A DNA stretch of 64,000 bases. It comes from Novosphingobium sp. 18050 (GTDB taxonomy: Bacteria; Pseudomonadota; Alphaproteobacteria; Sphingomonadales; Sphingomonadaceae). The stretch spans positions 1 through 64,000 of the forward strand of contig NZ_CACSJO010000018.1 of assembly GCF_902706195.1 (NCBI RefSeq), read 5' to 3'. Under the pieces are notes generated by a model. That model made no database searches and was not told the DNA's origin. It saw only the letters and a list, made by a program, of their open reading frames with translations. Below are positions 24,991-37,341 of the stretch, in pieces (the stretch's first letter is position 1; each line of letters starts with the position of its first letter). The position numbers and the translations under genes are program-made.

Positions 24991-26781
24991 GATCTCGACG
25001 CGTCGTGCGCTCCGGTCGATGCGAAAGGCGAAGGGGACGTTCTGATCCTCAGCCGCGCAACTGAGCCAGCCATCACCTGCCCTCTCCCAATCGGCGACGG
25101 TCATTTCATCGCCTTCGCGAGTGAGCCAACGGACCGGTTCGGGAATACGATCATAACAGGACAGGTGTGCCGCTCGCTCTGCCGAAAGGCCGGCTACATG
25201 ATCTTCCAAATCTTGATCGCGGCCCGCCCAGTCAACCCAGCCGATCTCATTATCCTGACAATAGGCATTGTTATTACCCTGCTGGCTACGGCCAAATTCG
25301 TCGCCAGCGGTAAGCATGACCGTGCCCGACGAGGCAAAAAGAGTGCCAAGCAGAGCTTTGAGATCAGACCTGCGCGCGGCGATCACGGCTCCATTTTTGC
25401 TCGGCCCTTCGAATCCATTGTTCCAGCTGAAGTTTTCGCCGTGTCCGTCACGGTTTTCTTCGCCATTTGCCCAGTTGTGGCGCTGCTCGTAGGCAACCAT
25501 ATCGGCCAATGTGAAGCCATCGTGGGCGGAAAGAAAATTGACCGAGCGGCACCCCACATTCGTTGACGGTCCGAATACATCGGATGACCCGGCAAGACGC
25601 GTTGCCAGAGCGCCTATCCCCCCCTCACCTTTCCAGAACCGGCGAACATCGTCACGGAAGCGGTCGTTCCATTCCAGCCAATTCTCGGGGAATTGGCCAA
25701 GTTGATAGCCCCCCGGCCCAATGTCCCAAGGCTCGGCAATGAATACCCGGTCGGCCAGAAGCGTGTCAGCGGCAATCTCGGCGAAAATTGGTGCGGCGGG
25801 GTCGAAGCCGGGACCTCTCGCCAGGATCGGAGCGAGGTCGAAGCGGAATCCGTCTATGCCACAATGTGCGACGAAATGGCGCATCGTATCTAAAGTCAGA
25901 CGGCGTACCGCAGGGTTCGAAAAATCCAGCGTATTGCCGCAGCCGGTATCGTTGATCAGCGTGCCGTCAGCCGCAATCGAATAGGCAGCATTGTCCAGAC
26001 CGCGCAGGGATAAGACGCCGCCCGCCGTATCGCTCTCGCCCGAGTGGTTGAACACGAGGTCGAGCAGCACCCCGATCCCCTCGGCGTGAAGCGCCGCGGC
26101 AGTGTCGCGCATTTCGGCAATGCCGCCCGGACACAGGCTGGGGTCAAGCGCCATCATGGCGACTGGATTGTAGCCCCAGGAATTGACGAGACCAAGCGGC
26201 GGCAGGTGACGCTCGTCGATCCATGCGACTATCGGCATCAGTTCGACGGCGGTGACCTTGAGCTTCTTCAAGTGGGCAAGGACCGCCGGGTGGGCCAACG
26301 CAGCTACGGTGCCGCACAGGGACTTCGGCACGTCTGGGTGCAGCATTGTGAATGCACGCACGTTAAGTTCGTAGACAAGGCCGCCGCGGGCAAAGCGGGG
26401 TGGCTCTGGCTTCAGAGGGACAAGCGGTGCAGGTACGACTGCGCACGGGACGATATCTGCCGTATCCTCCCCGAAGCGAGCCAGACGTGGATTCTGCACG
26501 AAGCGGCGGTCCAATGCGACGGCGTAGGGGTCTACCAGCAGCTTGGCCGGATCGAACCACAACCCTTTGCGCGGCGCCCATTCACCCGCGGCGCGATAGC
26601 CGTAGCGAGTACCTGACAAATCGCCGGGCAGCGCGATAGTCCAGTCCGGTCCGGTTCGTTCCATCAGGTAGCGGGTTTCCAACTCTCCCTCAAAACGGCA
26701 GAGCCATACCATGTCCGCATGGGGCGAGCGTACTGTGAAGCGGGTCTGCCGCCCTTCAACATGCGCGCCAGGCTGGGTCAT
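24982..26781 (-). CDS. glgX: Glycogen debranching enzyme GlgX
   Basis: A 599-residue GH13 enzyme that hydrolyses alpha-1,6 branches of phosphorylase-limited glycogen. An N-terminal CBM48-like domain ('FTVRSPHADMVWLCRFEGE') precedes the alpha-amylase barrel. Catalytic regions are visible as 'DGFRFDLAPILARG' (nucleophile Asp), 'VFIAEPWDIG' (acid Glu) and 'NFLSAHDGFTLADMV' (third Asp). The frame continues upstream, but the ATG at 26781 overlaps the glgA stop (ATGA), indicating coupled translation. It is slightly shorter than E. coli GlgX. It is the last gene of the glgPBCAX operon. Confidence 0.93.
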   Translation of the reverse strand: MTQPGAHVEGRQTRFTVRSPHADMVWLCRFEGELETRYLMERTGPDWTIALPGDLSGTRYGYRAAGEWAPRKGLWFDPAKLLVDPYAVALDRRFVQNPRLARFGEDTADIVPCAVVPAPLVPLKPEPPRFARGGLVYELNVRAFTMLHPDVPKSLCGTVAALAHPAVLAHLKKLKVTAVELMPIVAWIDERHLPPLGLVNSWGYNPVAMMALDPSLCPGGIAEMRDTAAALHAEGIGVLLDLVFNHSGESDTAGGVLSLRGLDNAAYSIAADGTLINDTGCGNTLDFSNPAVRRLTLDTMRHFVAHCGIDGFRFDLAPILARGPGFDPAAPIFAEIAADTLLADRVFIAEPWDIGPGGYQLGQFPENWLEWNDRFRDDVRRFWKGEGGIGALATRLAGSSDVFGPSTNVGCRSVNFLSAHDGFTLADMVAYEQRHNWANGEENRDGHGENFSWNNGFEGPSKNGAVIAARRSDLKALLGTLFASSGTVMLTAGDEFGRSQQGNNNAYCQDNEIGWVDWAGRDQDLEDHVAGLSAERAAHLSCYDRIPEPVRWLTREGDEMTVADWERAGDGWLSCAAEDQNVPFAFRIDRSARRVEIGR

Positions 26782-28238
26782 CCGATCAGCGCGGCATAGA
26801 GGTCGGCGTAAGCCTTCCCGCTGGCCTTCCACGAGAAGTCGCACTTCATTGCGTTCTTCTGGAGGCGCTCCCACACTTCCGGCTGATGATAGAGCGATAC
26901 GGTGCGGGTAAGCGCAGCAGCGAGACCATCATAGCTGACACCGTCAAACTGCACCCCGGTTGCACAGCCCGCTGCGAGGGCGGCGGGGTTGGCGTCAATC
27001 ACCGTGTCGGCAAGGCCGCCGGTGCGGGCAACCACGGGCAGACATCCATAAGCCAGGCCGTAGAGTTGAGTCAGACCGCAAGGTTCAAAACGCGAGGGGA
27101 TGAGTATCGCGTCGCCGCCTGCCTGCATCCGGTGCGAAAGCGCCTCGTCATAGCCTACGCGAATACCGATGCGGCCGGGATGACGAGCGGCGGCCTCGAA
27201 CAGATCGCGCTCGATCGCGGCATCGCCCGAGCCGAGGAGCGCCAACCGCCCGCCGATGCCGACGAGATGGTCGATCACTTCCAGCAGAACGTCCATACCC
27301 TTCTGCCAAGTCAGGCGGGTAACAACGATGAACAGTGGCCCTTCCCCTTCATCAAGGCCGAATTCAACCTCAAGCGCGCGCTTGTTGGCGCGGCGCTTAT
27401 CGAGCGAGCGGTGACTGTAGCGAACGGCCAACGAAGAATCGGAGGCCGGATCCCACACTTCGGCGTCGATACCGTTGAGGATACCGTGAACCGCGCCACC
27501 GCGTTCCACGATCACACCTTCGAGACCCATGCCGAAGGTAGCTGAACGTATCTCGCGCGCATAAGTCGGGCTGACGGTGGTGATCGCATCGGCGCTGGCA
27601 AGGCCTGCCTTCAGCATGCCTACGCCGCCGTGGTACTCGACGCCGTCGAGGGCCCAGGCCTCAGGCGGGAGGCCCAGTTGAGGGAAAACCTCAGGACCGG
27701 ACCAACCCTGGAAAGCCATGTTGTGAATGGTGATGACAGAAGGCGTACGACTGGCGCCGTGAGGCGCGAAGCGCAAGTAGGCAGGGGCCAGCGCAGCCTG
27801 CCAATCATGCGCGTGAACGAGATCGAAACTCTGCGGCTTGCCCCGTTTGACCACGGCACCGCCCGCAATGTCAGCTGCGGCGCGGCCGAGCGCGGCAAAA
27901 CGCTGCCAGTTGTCGGCCCAATCACGGCCTGCTGCATCGGAGTAGGGAGCGCCTTCACGGGCGTAGAGCGCCTGAGCATCGAGCACCAGTAGCGGGTGGC
28001 CGCCTTCCAGTGTGCCGGAGAGCAGGCGCGCCGGGGTTCCGACCAGCGCGTCCCAGGCGTGGACCGTTCTCGGCCGATTCAACGCCGCGAGCACCGAGGG
28101 GTAGCCGGGCAGCAGCGTCGTCGTCTCCACCCCATGCGGGGTAAGCGCGCCCGGGAGCGCACCGACGACGTCGGCGAGCCCGCCGGTCTTGACCAGCGGG
28201 ACTGCTTCCGAAGCGACCGAAAGGACCTTGATCGTCAT
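26778..28238 (-). CDS. glgA: Glycogen synthase GlgA
   Basis: A 486-residue bacterial glycogen synthase (GT5) using ADP-glucose to extend alpha-1,4 chains. The ADP-glucose binding 'KTGGLAD' is at residues 17-23. 'TIHNMAFQGW' and the C-terminal 'IPSRFEPCGLTQLYGLAYG' and 'TGGLADTV' motifs are all present. Length fits the family. It starts 8 bases after glgC, and its TGA overlaps the glgX ATG. Confidence 0.95.
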   Translation of the reverse strand: MTIKVLSVASEAVPLVKTGGLADVVGALPGALTPHGVETTTLLPGYPSVLAALNRPRTVHAWDALVGTPARLLSGTLEGGHPLLVLDAQALYAREGAPYSDAAGRDWADNWQRFAALGRAAADIAGGAVVKRGKPQSFDLVHAHDWQAALAPAYLRFAPHGASRTPSVITIHNMAFQGWSGPEVFPQLGLPPEAWALDGVEYHGGVGMLKAGLASADAITTVSPTYAREIRSATFGMGLEGVIVERGGAVHGILNGIDAEVWDPASDSSLAVRYSHRSLDKRRANKRALEVEFGLDEGEGPLFIVVTRLTWQKGMDVLLEVIDHLVGIGGRLALLGSGDAAIERDLFEAAARHPGRIGIRVGYDEALSHRMQAGGDAILIPSRFEPCGLTQLYGLAYGCLPVVARTGGLADTVIDANPAALAAGCATGVQFDGVSYDGLAAALTRTVSLYHQPEVWERLQKNAMKCDFSWKASGKAYADLYAALIG

Positions 28239-28245
28239 GCCATCA

Positions 28246-29505
28246 TCACAGCGCCAGTCGCTCTATCATCGGTTTGGTGATGAGGCACACGCCGTTGTCC
28301 GTGCGGCGAAAGCGGCGTGCATCGAGTTCTGGATCTTCGCCCACTACCAGTCCTTCGGGAATCCGCACGCCTGAATCGATGATGACGCGGCTCAGGCGCG
28401 CACTGCGACCGATGTTGCAATAAGGCAGGATCACGGCCTCTTCCACGCATGAAAAGCTGCCCATCTTGACGCCCGTCATCAGCAGCGAGCGCCGAGCCAG
28501 GGCGCCGGAAACGATGCAATCATTGGAGATCAGCGAGGAGATCGCATGCCCCCGCCGCCCTTCCTCGTCGTGGACGAACTTGGCGGGCGCGGCGACCACC
28601 GCATCGGACCAGATCGGCCACTCACGGTCGTACATGTCGAGCTGAGGCACCGTGTCGGTAAGGTCGAGGTTGGAATCGAAATAAGCGTCGAGCGTCCCCG
28701 CATCGCGCCAATATTCGCCGATTTCCTCGGCTGCGCGGATGCAGCTGTCCGTGAAGCGGTGGGCCTGGGCCTTTCCGTGCTTGACGATGTAGGGGATGAT
28801 GTCCCCGCCAAAGTCGCGCTTGCTATCGGGATCGGCGGCATCGCGGCGCAGCTGGTCGAACAGGAACTCGGTATTGAAGACGTAGATGCCCATGGACGCG
28901 AGCGCCATGTGCTCCTGCCCCGGAATGCCCGGAGGATCGGCGGGCTTTTCTACGAAGGCAGTAATTCGGTCTGCCTCGTCGACGTGCATGACACCGAATT
29001 CCGTCGCTTCCATACGCGGCACCACGAGGCAGCCCACGGTAACATCCGCACCCGAGTTGACGTGCTGCTGCAGCATCAGCTCGTAATCCATCTTGTAAAC
29101 ATGGTCGCCCGCCAGGATCACCATATACTTGGGATCGTGGACCGCGATAATGTCGATGTTCTGGTAGACTGCGTCGGCCGTGCCTTCGTACCATAACAGT
29201 TCGGAGATGCGCTGGCTGGCGGGCAGAATGTCGAAACTCTCGTTACGCTCGGGGCGCATGAAGTTCCATGCACGCTGCATGTGACGGATCAGGCTATGCG
29301 CCTTGTACTGCGTGGCGACGCCGATACGGCGAATGCCCGAGTTAATGGCATTCGACAGCGCGAAGTCGATAATGCGCGCCTTGCCGCCGAAATAGACCGC
29401 AGGCTTGGCACGGTTGTCGGTCAATTCCTTGAGGCGGCTACCGCGCCCGCCGGCAAGGACATAGGCCATGGCATCGCGCGCCAGCGGCCCAGACGGTGTT
29501 CTCAT
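28246..29505 (-). CDS. glgC: Glucose-1-phosphate adenylyltransferase GlgC
   Basis: A 419-residue ADP-glucose pyrophosphorylase that commits glucose-1-phosphate to glycogen. It shows the nucleotidyltransferase loop 'AYVLAGGRGSRLKELTDNRA', the substrate motif 'FVEKPADPPG' and a C-terminal left-handed beta-helix region. The family is allosterically controlled by sugar phosphates and AMP; the Arg/Lys-rich N-terminus is compatible with that. It follows glgB by 66 bases and precedes glgA by 8. Confidence 0.95.
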   Translation of the reverse strand: MRTPSGPLARDAMAYVLAGGRGSRLKELTDNRAKPAVYFGGKARIIDFALSNAINSGIRRIGVATQYKAHSLIRHMQRAWNFMRPERNESFDILPASQRISELLWYEGTADAVYQNIDIIAVHDPKYMVILAGDHVYKMDYELMLQQHVNSGADVTVGCLVVPRMEATEFGVMHVDEADRITAFVEKPADPPGIPGQEHMALASMGIYVFNTEFLFDQLRRDAADPDSKRDFGGDIIPYIVKHGKAQAHRFTDSCIRAAEEIGEYWRDAGTLDAYFDSNLDLTDTVPQLDMYDREWPIWSDAVVAAPAKFVHDEEGRRGHAISSLISNDCIVSGALARRSLLMTGVKMGSFSCVEEAVILPYCNIGRSARLSRVIIDSGVRIPEGLVVGEDPELDARRFRRTDNGVCLITKPMIERLAL

Positions 29506-29571
29506 CGTTCGCTCTCCATTAGCCGCATCCGCCGCGCCTGCCGTTGATTGTTACCGTTACTGCGCCGGTGC

Positions 29572-31742
29572 TCACCCGGCATATTCGAGCATAATTGTCG
29601 CGAGTGGCGGCAGCGTGACCGTGGCGTGCCCGTCGGCCGCTTTAACCTGGCCCATGTTGCCTTTGCCGGTGCCGCCATAATGCCGCGAATCGCTGTTGAG
29701 AATCTCGTTCCACTTGCCCGCCAGCGGGAGGGGCACCTCGTAGTTGGTGTGCATCGTTGGCGTCATGTTGGCGATCACCGCCACCGGGCTCACTCCCGGC
29801 GCTTTGCGCAACCAGGCGAAGACGGAATTCTGGGCGTCGTCGACTACGAGCCATTCGAAGCCGTCGCCTTCGCAGTCACCTGCGTGAAGTGCTGGCTTCA
29901 TCCGGTAGAGACGGTTCAAATCTTTCACCAAGCTACGCACGCCCTCGTGCGCTGGAGCAGCGAGCAGGTCCCAGTCGAGAGCGCGCTCCTCGCTCCATTC
30001 GCGGCGTTGTGCGAATTCCTGGCCCATGAACAACAGCTTCTTGCCGGGATAGCCCCACATGAACGCGTAATACGCGCGAAGGTTCGCGAACTTCTGCCAG
30101 TCGTCGCCGCTCATCTTGCCGAGAAGCGAACCCTTGCCGTGAACCACTTCGTCATGGCTGAGCGGCAGGACGTAGTTTTCCGAGAAGGCGTAGACGAGCC
30201 CGAACGTCAGATCTTCATGATGATAGCGCCGATGCACCGCATCGCGCGCCATGTAGCGCAGCGTGTCGTGCATGAAGCCCATGTTCCACTTGAATCCGAA
30301 GCCGAGCGCGGTCTCTTTTCCCTTTCCGTCGCCTTCATAGGCGGGCTGGGTGACACCGGGCCATGAGGTGGATTCCTCCGCCATCGTAATGAAACCGGGG
30401 TGTTGGCCGTAGAGCGCGCGGTTGGTGGCGCGCAGGAACCCCACCGCCTCCCAATTCTCGCGCCCGCCTTCCTGGTTGGGTATCCACTCGCCAGCTTTGC
30501 GCGAGTAATCGCGATAGAGCATCGAGGCGACCGCATCCACGCGCAGGCCATCGACATGGTACCGCTCAGCCCAGAAAAGCGCGTTGTTGAGCAGGAAGCT
30601 CTGCACTTCGCGGCGGCCAAAGTTGTAGATCAGGGTATTCCAGTCAGGCTGGAAGCCGAGGCGGGGGTCTTCGTGTTCGTAAAGCGCGGTGCCGTCGAAG
30701 CGGACCAGACCATGGTCGTCCTTCGGAAAATGCGCAGGCACCCAGTCGAGCAGCACGCCTATGCCGGCGCGGTGGGCGCCGTCCACGAAACGGGCAAAGC
30801 CGGCCGGCTCGCCAAAGCGCGAGGACGGCGCAAACAGCCCGGTCGCCTGATAGCCCCACGACGGGTCGTAAGGATGCTCGCTGATCGGCAGGAATTCGAT
30901 ATGGGTAAAGCCCATCTCGACGACGTAAGGGATGAGTTGGTCCGCCATCGCGTCCCAGTCGAGGAACCAGTTCCAGCGGTCGCGCCGCCACGATCCGGCG
31001 TGGACCTCATAAATCGAGATCGGCACCTTGCGCGCATCGACCGAGGCCCAATGCGCACGGTGGCCCTCGTCCCCCCAGTCGAGCTTGGCGGGCACGGCAG
31101 TCATAGAGGCATTATTCGGCCGGATTTCCGCCATGAAGGCAAAAGGATCGGCTTTCAGCGGCTGCACGGAGCCATCGGCACCGACGATATGGTATTTGTA
31201 AGCGCGGTAGTCGGCGATGTCCGGGATGAAGATTTCCCAGACGCCGATGTCGGTGCGGCTACGCATGACATGGCGACCTGCGTCCCAGTCGTTGAAATCA
31301 CCCACCACGCTGACGAGCATGGCGTTGGGGGCCCAGACCGCGAAATGGACGCCCGATGCACCCTCGTGCTTGATCAGGTGCGCGCCCAGTTTGTCGAACA
31401 GGCGAAAATGCGTGCCTTGTGCGATCAGCAGGTCGTCGATGGGGCCCAGCACCGGGCCGAAGGTATAGGGGTCGGTAACCAGCCAATCGCTGCCGCGCGC
31501 AGTACAACGGTAGCGGATCGGCTGCGGTTCGATGCTCAGACGGGTCTCGAACAGGAAGCGATCGTCCACTTTGTCGAGCGTGCCGAGGCGGTCGCCGTCA
31601 AGGCTGAACGCCTCGACCGTCTCCGCGCCCGGCAGGATCGCGCGCAAGGTAGTCCCTTCAGGTCCGGGATGGGTGCCGAGCAGCGAGAACGGGTCTGCGT
31701 TGGTTCCTTGAAGCAGGGATTCGATGGCGTTTTCCGATGGCT

Positions 31743-31746
<4 letters not shown>
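29572..31746 (-). CDS. glgB: 1,4-alpha-glucan branching enzyme GlgB
   Basis: A 724-residue GH13 branching enzyme. An extended N-terminal region with two CBM48-like modules is followed by the catalytic barrel. The barrel holds 'DGLRVDAVASMLYRDY' (nucleophile), 'TMAEESTSWPGV' (acid/base) and 'LPLSHDEVVHGKGSLL' (transition-state Asp region). It introduces alpha-1,6 branches into glycogen. The GTG start overlaps the glgP TGA (GTGA at 31743-31746), so it is coupled to glgP. Length matches E. coli GlgB. Confidence 0.95.
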
Positions 31747-34169
<2,423 letters not shown>

Positions 34170-34416
34170 GAGAACTCTCCTTGACAAGTCGCCGCGAGCG
34201 CCGTTTTCGGCGCGCCCGTGACGACGCCGGTTATCGCCAGGTCAGGGGGCGACTTCCCCCCTCTCCCACTCTTCAGCGTCATGGCTAGCACAGGGTAGCG
34301 GGGCGGCAAGTGTCATTGTGCAGTGCCGCAATATTTTAGTCGGCCGCGGCGACATACGTATCGGCGCCCCGAACTCGATCCGGGATGGCAAGCGGCAAAT
34401 GCGCCCGGAGCGAGCG

Positions 34417-34449
34417 AAAAAAAGGCCGGGGCAGCAAGCAGCCCCGGCC
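34417..34449 (-). terminator. Strong intrinsic terminator of the aldolase/dehydrogenase operon
   Basis: A perfect 9-bp GC stem (34424-34432 with 34441-34449) with an 8-base loop is followed, on the minus strand, by seven Ts (34423-34417). It lies 14 bases past the RraA-like stop codon and insulates this operon from the glycogen operon downstream. Confidence 0.9.
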
Positions 34450-34463
34450 TCCCTGCATGGACC

Positions 34464-35186
34464 CTAGCGGTCCTCCTCCCAGGTGCAGTCCTTGATCTCG
34501 ATGCCCATTTGCGTGACCAGATCGCGCATACCCAGAATATCGAAAAGCACTTCGCCCTCGCCGATGCGGCGACGAAATTCGACTTCTTTGGCGGCGCGCG
34601 CCTCGGCGTTGCAGACGGCGAGTTCCAGCAGCCCCTGCGGAATCACCAGCACACCGTCCGAGTCGCCTACGATCACATCGCCCGGCTCGATCAATACCCC
34701 GTCGACGACCAGCGGGACGTTTACTGCTGCCGGCCCGCGCTTCTTGGGATGCTCGACCGAGACGGCGGTGGACCAGACCGGATATCCCAGTTCCCGGATC
34801 GCATCGACATCCCGCGTGGCGCCGTGGACGACAGTGCCGACGATCCCCTTCTTCTTTGCGAACGTGCAGGCCACATCGCCCCACAAGGCACCCTGATGCC
34901 CGCCGCCATTGGTCAGGACCAGCACGTCGCCCGCCTGCGCGGTGTAGAGCGCAGCGTGGATAGCGAGATTGTCGCCGGGGAAATTCCATGCGGTCACTGC
35001 CGGACCGCAGACCTTCTGACCTGGACCGATCGGCGTCATCGCCGGACTCATCAGGCACATGCGCCCGGCAATCTCGCCAAGCCCTTCGTGCAAGTCGGCG
35101 ACTGCGAACTTCGCTGCGCGTTCCAGCAAGGTCGGGTCGGGACGGTTGATCCTGCTGTAGATCACGGATTTAACAGGCACGGTCAC
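34464..35186 (-). CDS. RraA/HMG-aldolase family protein
   Basis: A 240-residue member of the RraA-like fold, which includes 4-hydroxy-4-methyl-2-oxoglutarate and 4-carboxy-4-hydroxy-2-oxoadipate aldolases. The metal/substrate loop is seen as 'GALWGDVACTFAKKKGIVGTVVHGATRDV', split around the 'GxxGxxxxGxxRD' theme, and 'PGDVIVGDSDGVLVIP' follows. The GTG at 35186 overlaps the upstream dehydrogenase TGA, with GGAGG 7 bases before it, so the shorter form is chosen over the frame open to 35321. Coupling to a 2-hydroxyacid dehydrogenase suggests cleavage of a hydroxy-oxo acid in a catabolic route. The RNase-regulator role of E. coli RraA is less likely here. Confidence 0.82.
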   Translation of the reverse strand: MTVPVKSVIYSRINRPDPTLLERAAKFAVADLHEGLGEIAGRMCLMSPAMTPIGPGQKVCGPAVTAWNFPGDNLAIHAALYTAQAGDVLVLTNGGGHQGALWGDVACTFAKKKGIVGTVVHGATRDVDAIRELGYPVWSTAVSVEHPKKRGPAAVNVPLVVDGVLIEPGDVIVGDSDGVLVIPQGLLELAVCNAEARAAKEVEFRRRIGEGEVLFDILGMRDLVTQMGIEIKDCTWEEDR

Positions 35187-36139
35187 GGCAGAACCTCCGG
35201 GTTGAGCAGGGTTGCGGGAATCTCGCCCCGGCTGATGGTCTCGATCACGGCCGCGACGTTCAGGGCCATGTCCTTCATTCCTGCCTCGGTCACGCCGGCG
35301 ACGTGGGGCGAAAGGAGGCAATTGGGCAGGCCGAAAAGCGGGTGATCGGCGGCGGGCGGTTCAGCCTCGAACACGTCGATCCCGGCTCCGGCGATCTGAC
35401 CACAGCGCAGGGCCTCGGCCAGCGCCGCCTCGTTGACGATGCCCCCGCGCGAACAGTTCACGAGGATCGCATGCGGTTTCATAAGCCCCAGTTCGACAGT
35501 ATCGATCAGGCCCCGCGTGCTTTCGGTCAACGGCGTGTGAATGGATACGATATCGCGTGAGAGGATACCGGCGAGATCCATCGGCCTGACCCCTGCTGCA
35601 CGAATGTCCGCATCCGATAGCATCGGGTCAAAGGCGGCAACGTCCGCCCCGAAGCCCGCCCCGCAGATCTTCGCGACATGGCGGGCGATCCGGCCAAAGC
35701 CGATCAGCCCTACTGTCGCGGCGGTCAGGTCGCCCAGGCGAATGCCCCAGCGCTCGTCCCAGCGGTTCTCCCGCACCAGCGCATCCATGGACGGAGTGCG
35801 GCGCAGCAGGCCAAGCATCATTGAAACCGCGCCCTCGGCGACGGCCGTGGAATTGTTGCCACCGGGCGTGTTGGCAACCATCACCCCTTGAGCGCTGGCG
35901 GCGGGAATGGCGATATTGTCCACCCCTGCCCCGTGCTTCACGATGGCCTTGAGACGCGGCATCGCTCCGAAGATCGCGGGACCGAGCGGGCTTGTGCGGA
36001 TGACGATCACGCTAACCTCGGCAAGGCGCGGATCATCCCGCCAGCCAGCAGCGCCGATCACCTCATGCGCCGAGGCGATACGTTCCACCCCGGCGGGATG
36101 GATTGGATCAATTATGCAGACGAGTTCACGGGAACCCAT
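35183..36139 (-). CDS. D-2-hydroxyacid dehydrogenase (NAD-dependent)
   Basis: A 318-residue member of the D-isomer-specific 2-hydroxyacid dehydrogenase family. The NAD-binding loop 'GLIGFGRIARHVAKICGAG' is near residue 150. 'VSIHTPLTESTRGLI', the catalytic Arg region 'NCSRGGIVNEAAL' and the catalytic His in 'CLLSPHVAGVTEAGM' follow. ATG 36139 is chosen because AGAGGA precedes it; a longer TTG start at 36163 is unlikely. It is the first gene of the two-gene operon with the RraA-like aldolase, ending at the strong terminator. A GTATACGAT box lies 27 bases upstream of its start. The substrate is unknown (phosphoglycerate/hydroxypyruvate class). Confidence 0.88.
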   Translation of the reverse strand: MGSRELVCIIDPIHPAGVERIASAHEVIGAAGWRDDPRLAEVSVIVIRTSPLGPAIFGAMPRLKAIVKHGAGVDNIAIPAASAQGVMVANTPGGNNSTAVAEGAVSMMLGLLRRTPSMDALVRENRWDERWGIRLGDLTAATVGLIGFGRIARHVAKICGAGFGADVAAFDPMLSDADIRAAGVRPMDLAGILSRDIVSIHTPLTESTRGLIDTVELGLMKPHAILVNCSRGGIVNEAALAEALRCGQIAGAGIDVFEAEPPAADHPLFGLPNCLLSPHVAGVTEAGMKDMALNVAAVIETISRGEIPATLLNPEVLP

Positions 36140-36165
36140 CGATTTTCCTCTCCACAAACCCAATC

Positions 36166-36176
36166 ATGTATACGAT
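36166..36176. promoter_or_regulatory. GTATACGAT operator box, site 1
   Basis: ATGTATACGAT, with a perfect GTATAC core, sits in the 169-base divergent spacer between the dehydrogenase and SMP-30 genes. The same 11-mer recurs at 38156 and its last 9 bases at 38906. It is a probable binding site of the GntR/FCD regulator encoded at 38175-38888. Confidence 0.6.
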
Positions 36177-36308
36177 ATGGCGATATTGTACGTGACACTG
36201 TCGTGAAAGGGCTTTGCCTGACGGTCAAGGCGTAATAGGGCTGCGGGGAACAAACATGTATCCGATCCGGGCTTTCTCCGTCCGGGCGATGCCTTTGAGG
36301 AGAGAGCG

Positions 36309-37244
36309 ATGTTCGCTGCCCCGCCCGCCGTCATGGCCGAGGTCTTCTGCCGCATTCCCGACAAGTTCCGTCGCTTCGGCGAGACCACCGAATGGGCGCA
36401 GGTCCAGCTTCACGGCGCCGCCGCGCCGGTCTTCCTCGAAGGGCCGGTATTCGATGCGGCGGGCAACCTGTGGGTGACGGATATTCCCTGGGGCCGGCTG
36501 TTCAGAATAAGTCCCGACGGGGAGTGCGAGGTCGGCTTCGAATACGATGGCCAGCCTAACGGCATGAAGTTCCTCGCCGATGGCCGCCTGCTCGTAGCCG
36601 ACCATCACAAGGGCATGGTCATCTGCGACCTTGCCACCGGAAAGACGGAACCGTGGTTCGAGCGCTATCTGCTGGAACCGTTCTTGGGCTGCAACGACTT
36701 GACAATCGCGAAGAACGGGGACGTATGGTTCACCGATCAGGGCCAGTCAGGCTGGCAGAACCCCAACGGCCGCCTGTTCCGCGTGCAGGCCGGGACCGGC
36801 CGACTGGAACTGATGCTGGACAAGATTCCCAGCCCCAATGGCCTCATCCTCAACAGGGCCGAAACGGCATTATACCTCGCCGTCACCCGCGCCAATGCCG
36901 TATGGCGCTGCCCGCTGGTCAAGGCCGGGCCGAATGGCGAACTCGTGATTTCGAAAGTCGGGACATATATCCAGCTGTCAGGGGGCTCCGGGCCTGATGG
37001 ACTGACCATCGATGCAAACGACAACCTCGTAGTGTGCCACGTCGGCTTTGGCGTGGTCTGGCTGTTCTCCGACCGAGGTGAGCCGCTACTGCGCATCGAC
37101 GTGCCGGAAGGCCGGTACACCACTAACGCAGCTTACGGCGGACCGGACAACAGGTGGCTGTTCTTCACCGAGTCCAGCACCGGCACGATCTACAAAGCGG
37201 AAATGCCGACTCCGGGGCGTGAGGTGTTTACCACCAGCGCGTAG
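36309..37244 (+). CDS. SMP-30/gluconolactonase family protein
   Basis: A 311-residue six-bladed propeller of the SMP-30/gluconolactonase/LRE family, typically a calcium-dependent lactone hydrolase. The opening blade is 'FLEGPVFDAAGNLWVTDIPWG', with the metal-binding Glu. 'GQPNGMKFLADGRLLVADH', 'LGCNDLTIAKNGDVWFTD' and 'SGGSGPDGLTIDANDNLVV' supply the Asn and Asp ligands. The start is backed by GAGGAGAG 4 bases upstream. It is divergent from the dehydrogenase and shares the operator region. It likely opens a sugar-acid or other lactone feeding the dehydrogenase/aldolase pair; the substrate is not known. Confidence 0.85.
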   Translation: MFAAPPAVMAEVFCRIPDKFRRFGETTEWAQVQLHGAAAPVFLEGPVFDAAGNLWVTDIPWGRLFRISPDGECEVGFEYDGQPNGMKFLADGRLLVADHHKGMVICDLATGKTEPWFERYLLEPFLGCNDLTIAKNGDVWFTDQGQSGWQNPNGRLFRVQAGTGRLELMLDKIPSPNGLILNRAETALYLAVTRANAVWRCPLVKAGPNGELVISKVGTYIQLSGGSGPDGLTIDANDNLVVCHVGFGVVWLFSDRGEPLLRIDVPEGRYTTNAAYGGPDNRWLFFTESSTGTIYKAEMPTPGREVFTTSA

Positions 37245-37341
37245 ATGAGCGCCCCGAATCGGAAAGACACTTGCAATTTCGCGCGTGAAAGCAGATTATG
37301 CTGCGATGCACAATCGACAAGAATATACCTAGGCAATCCTG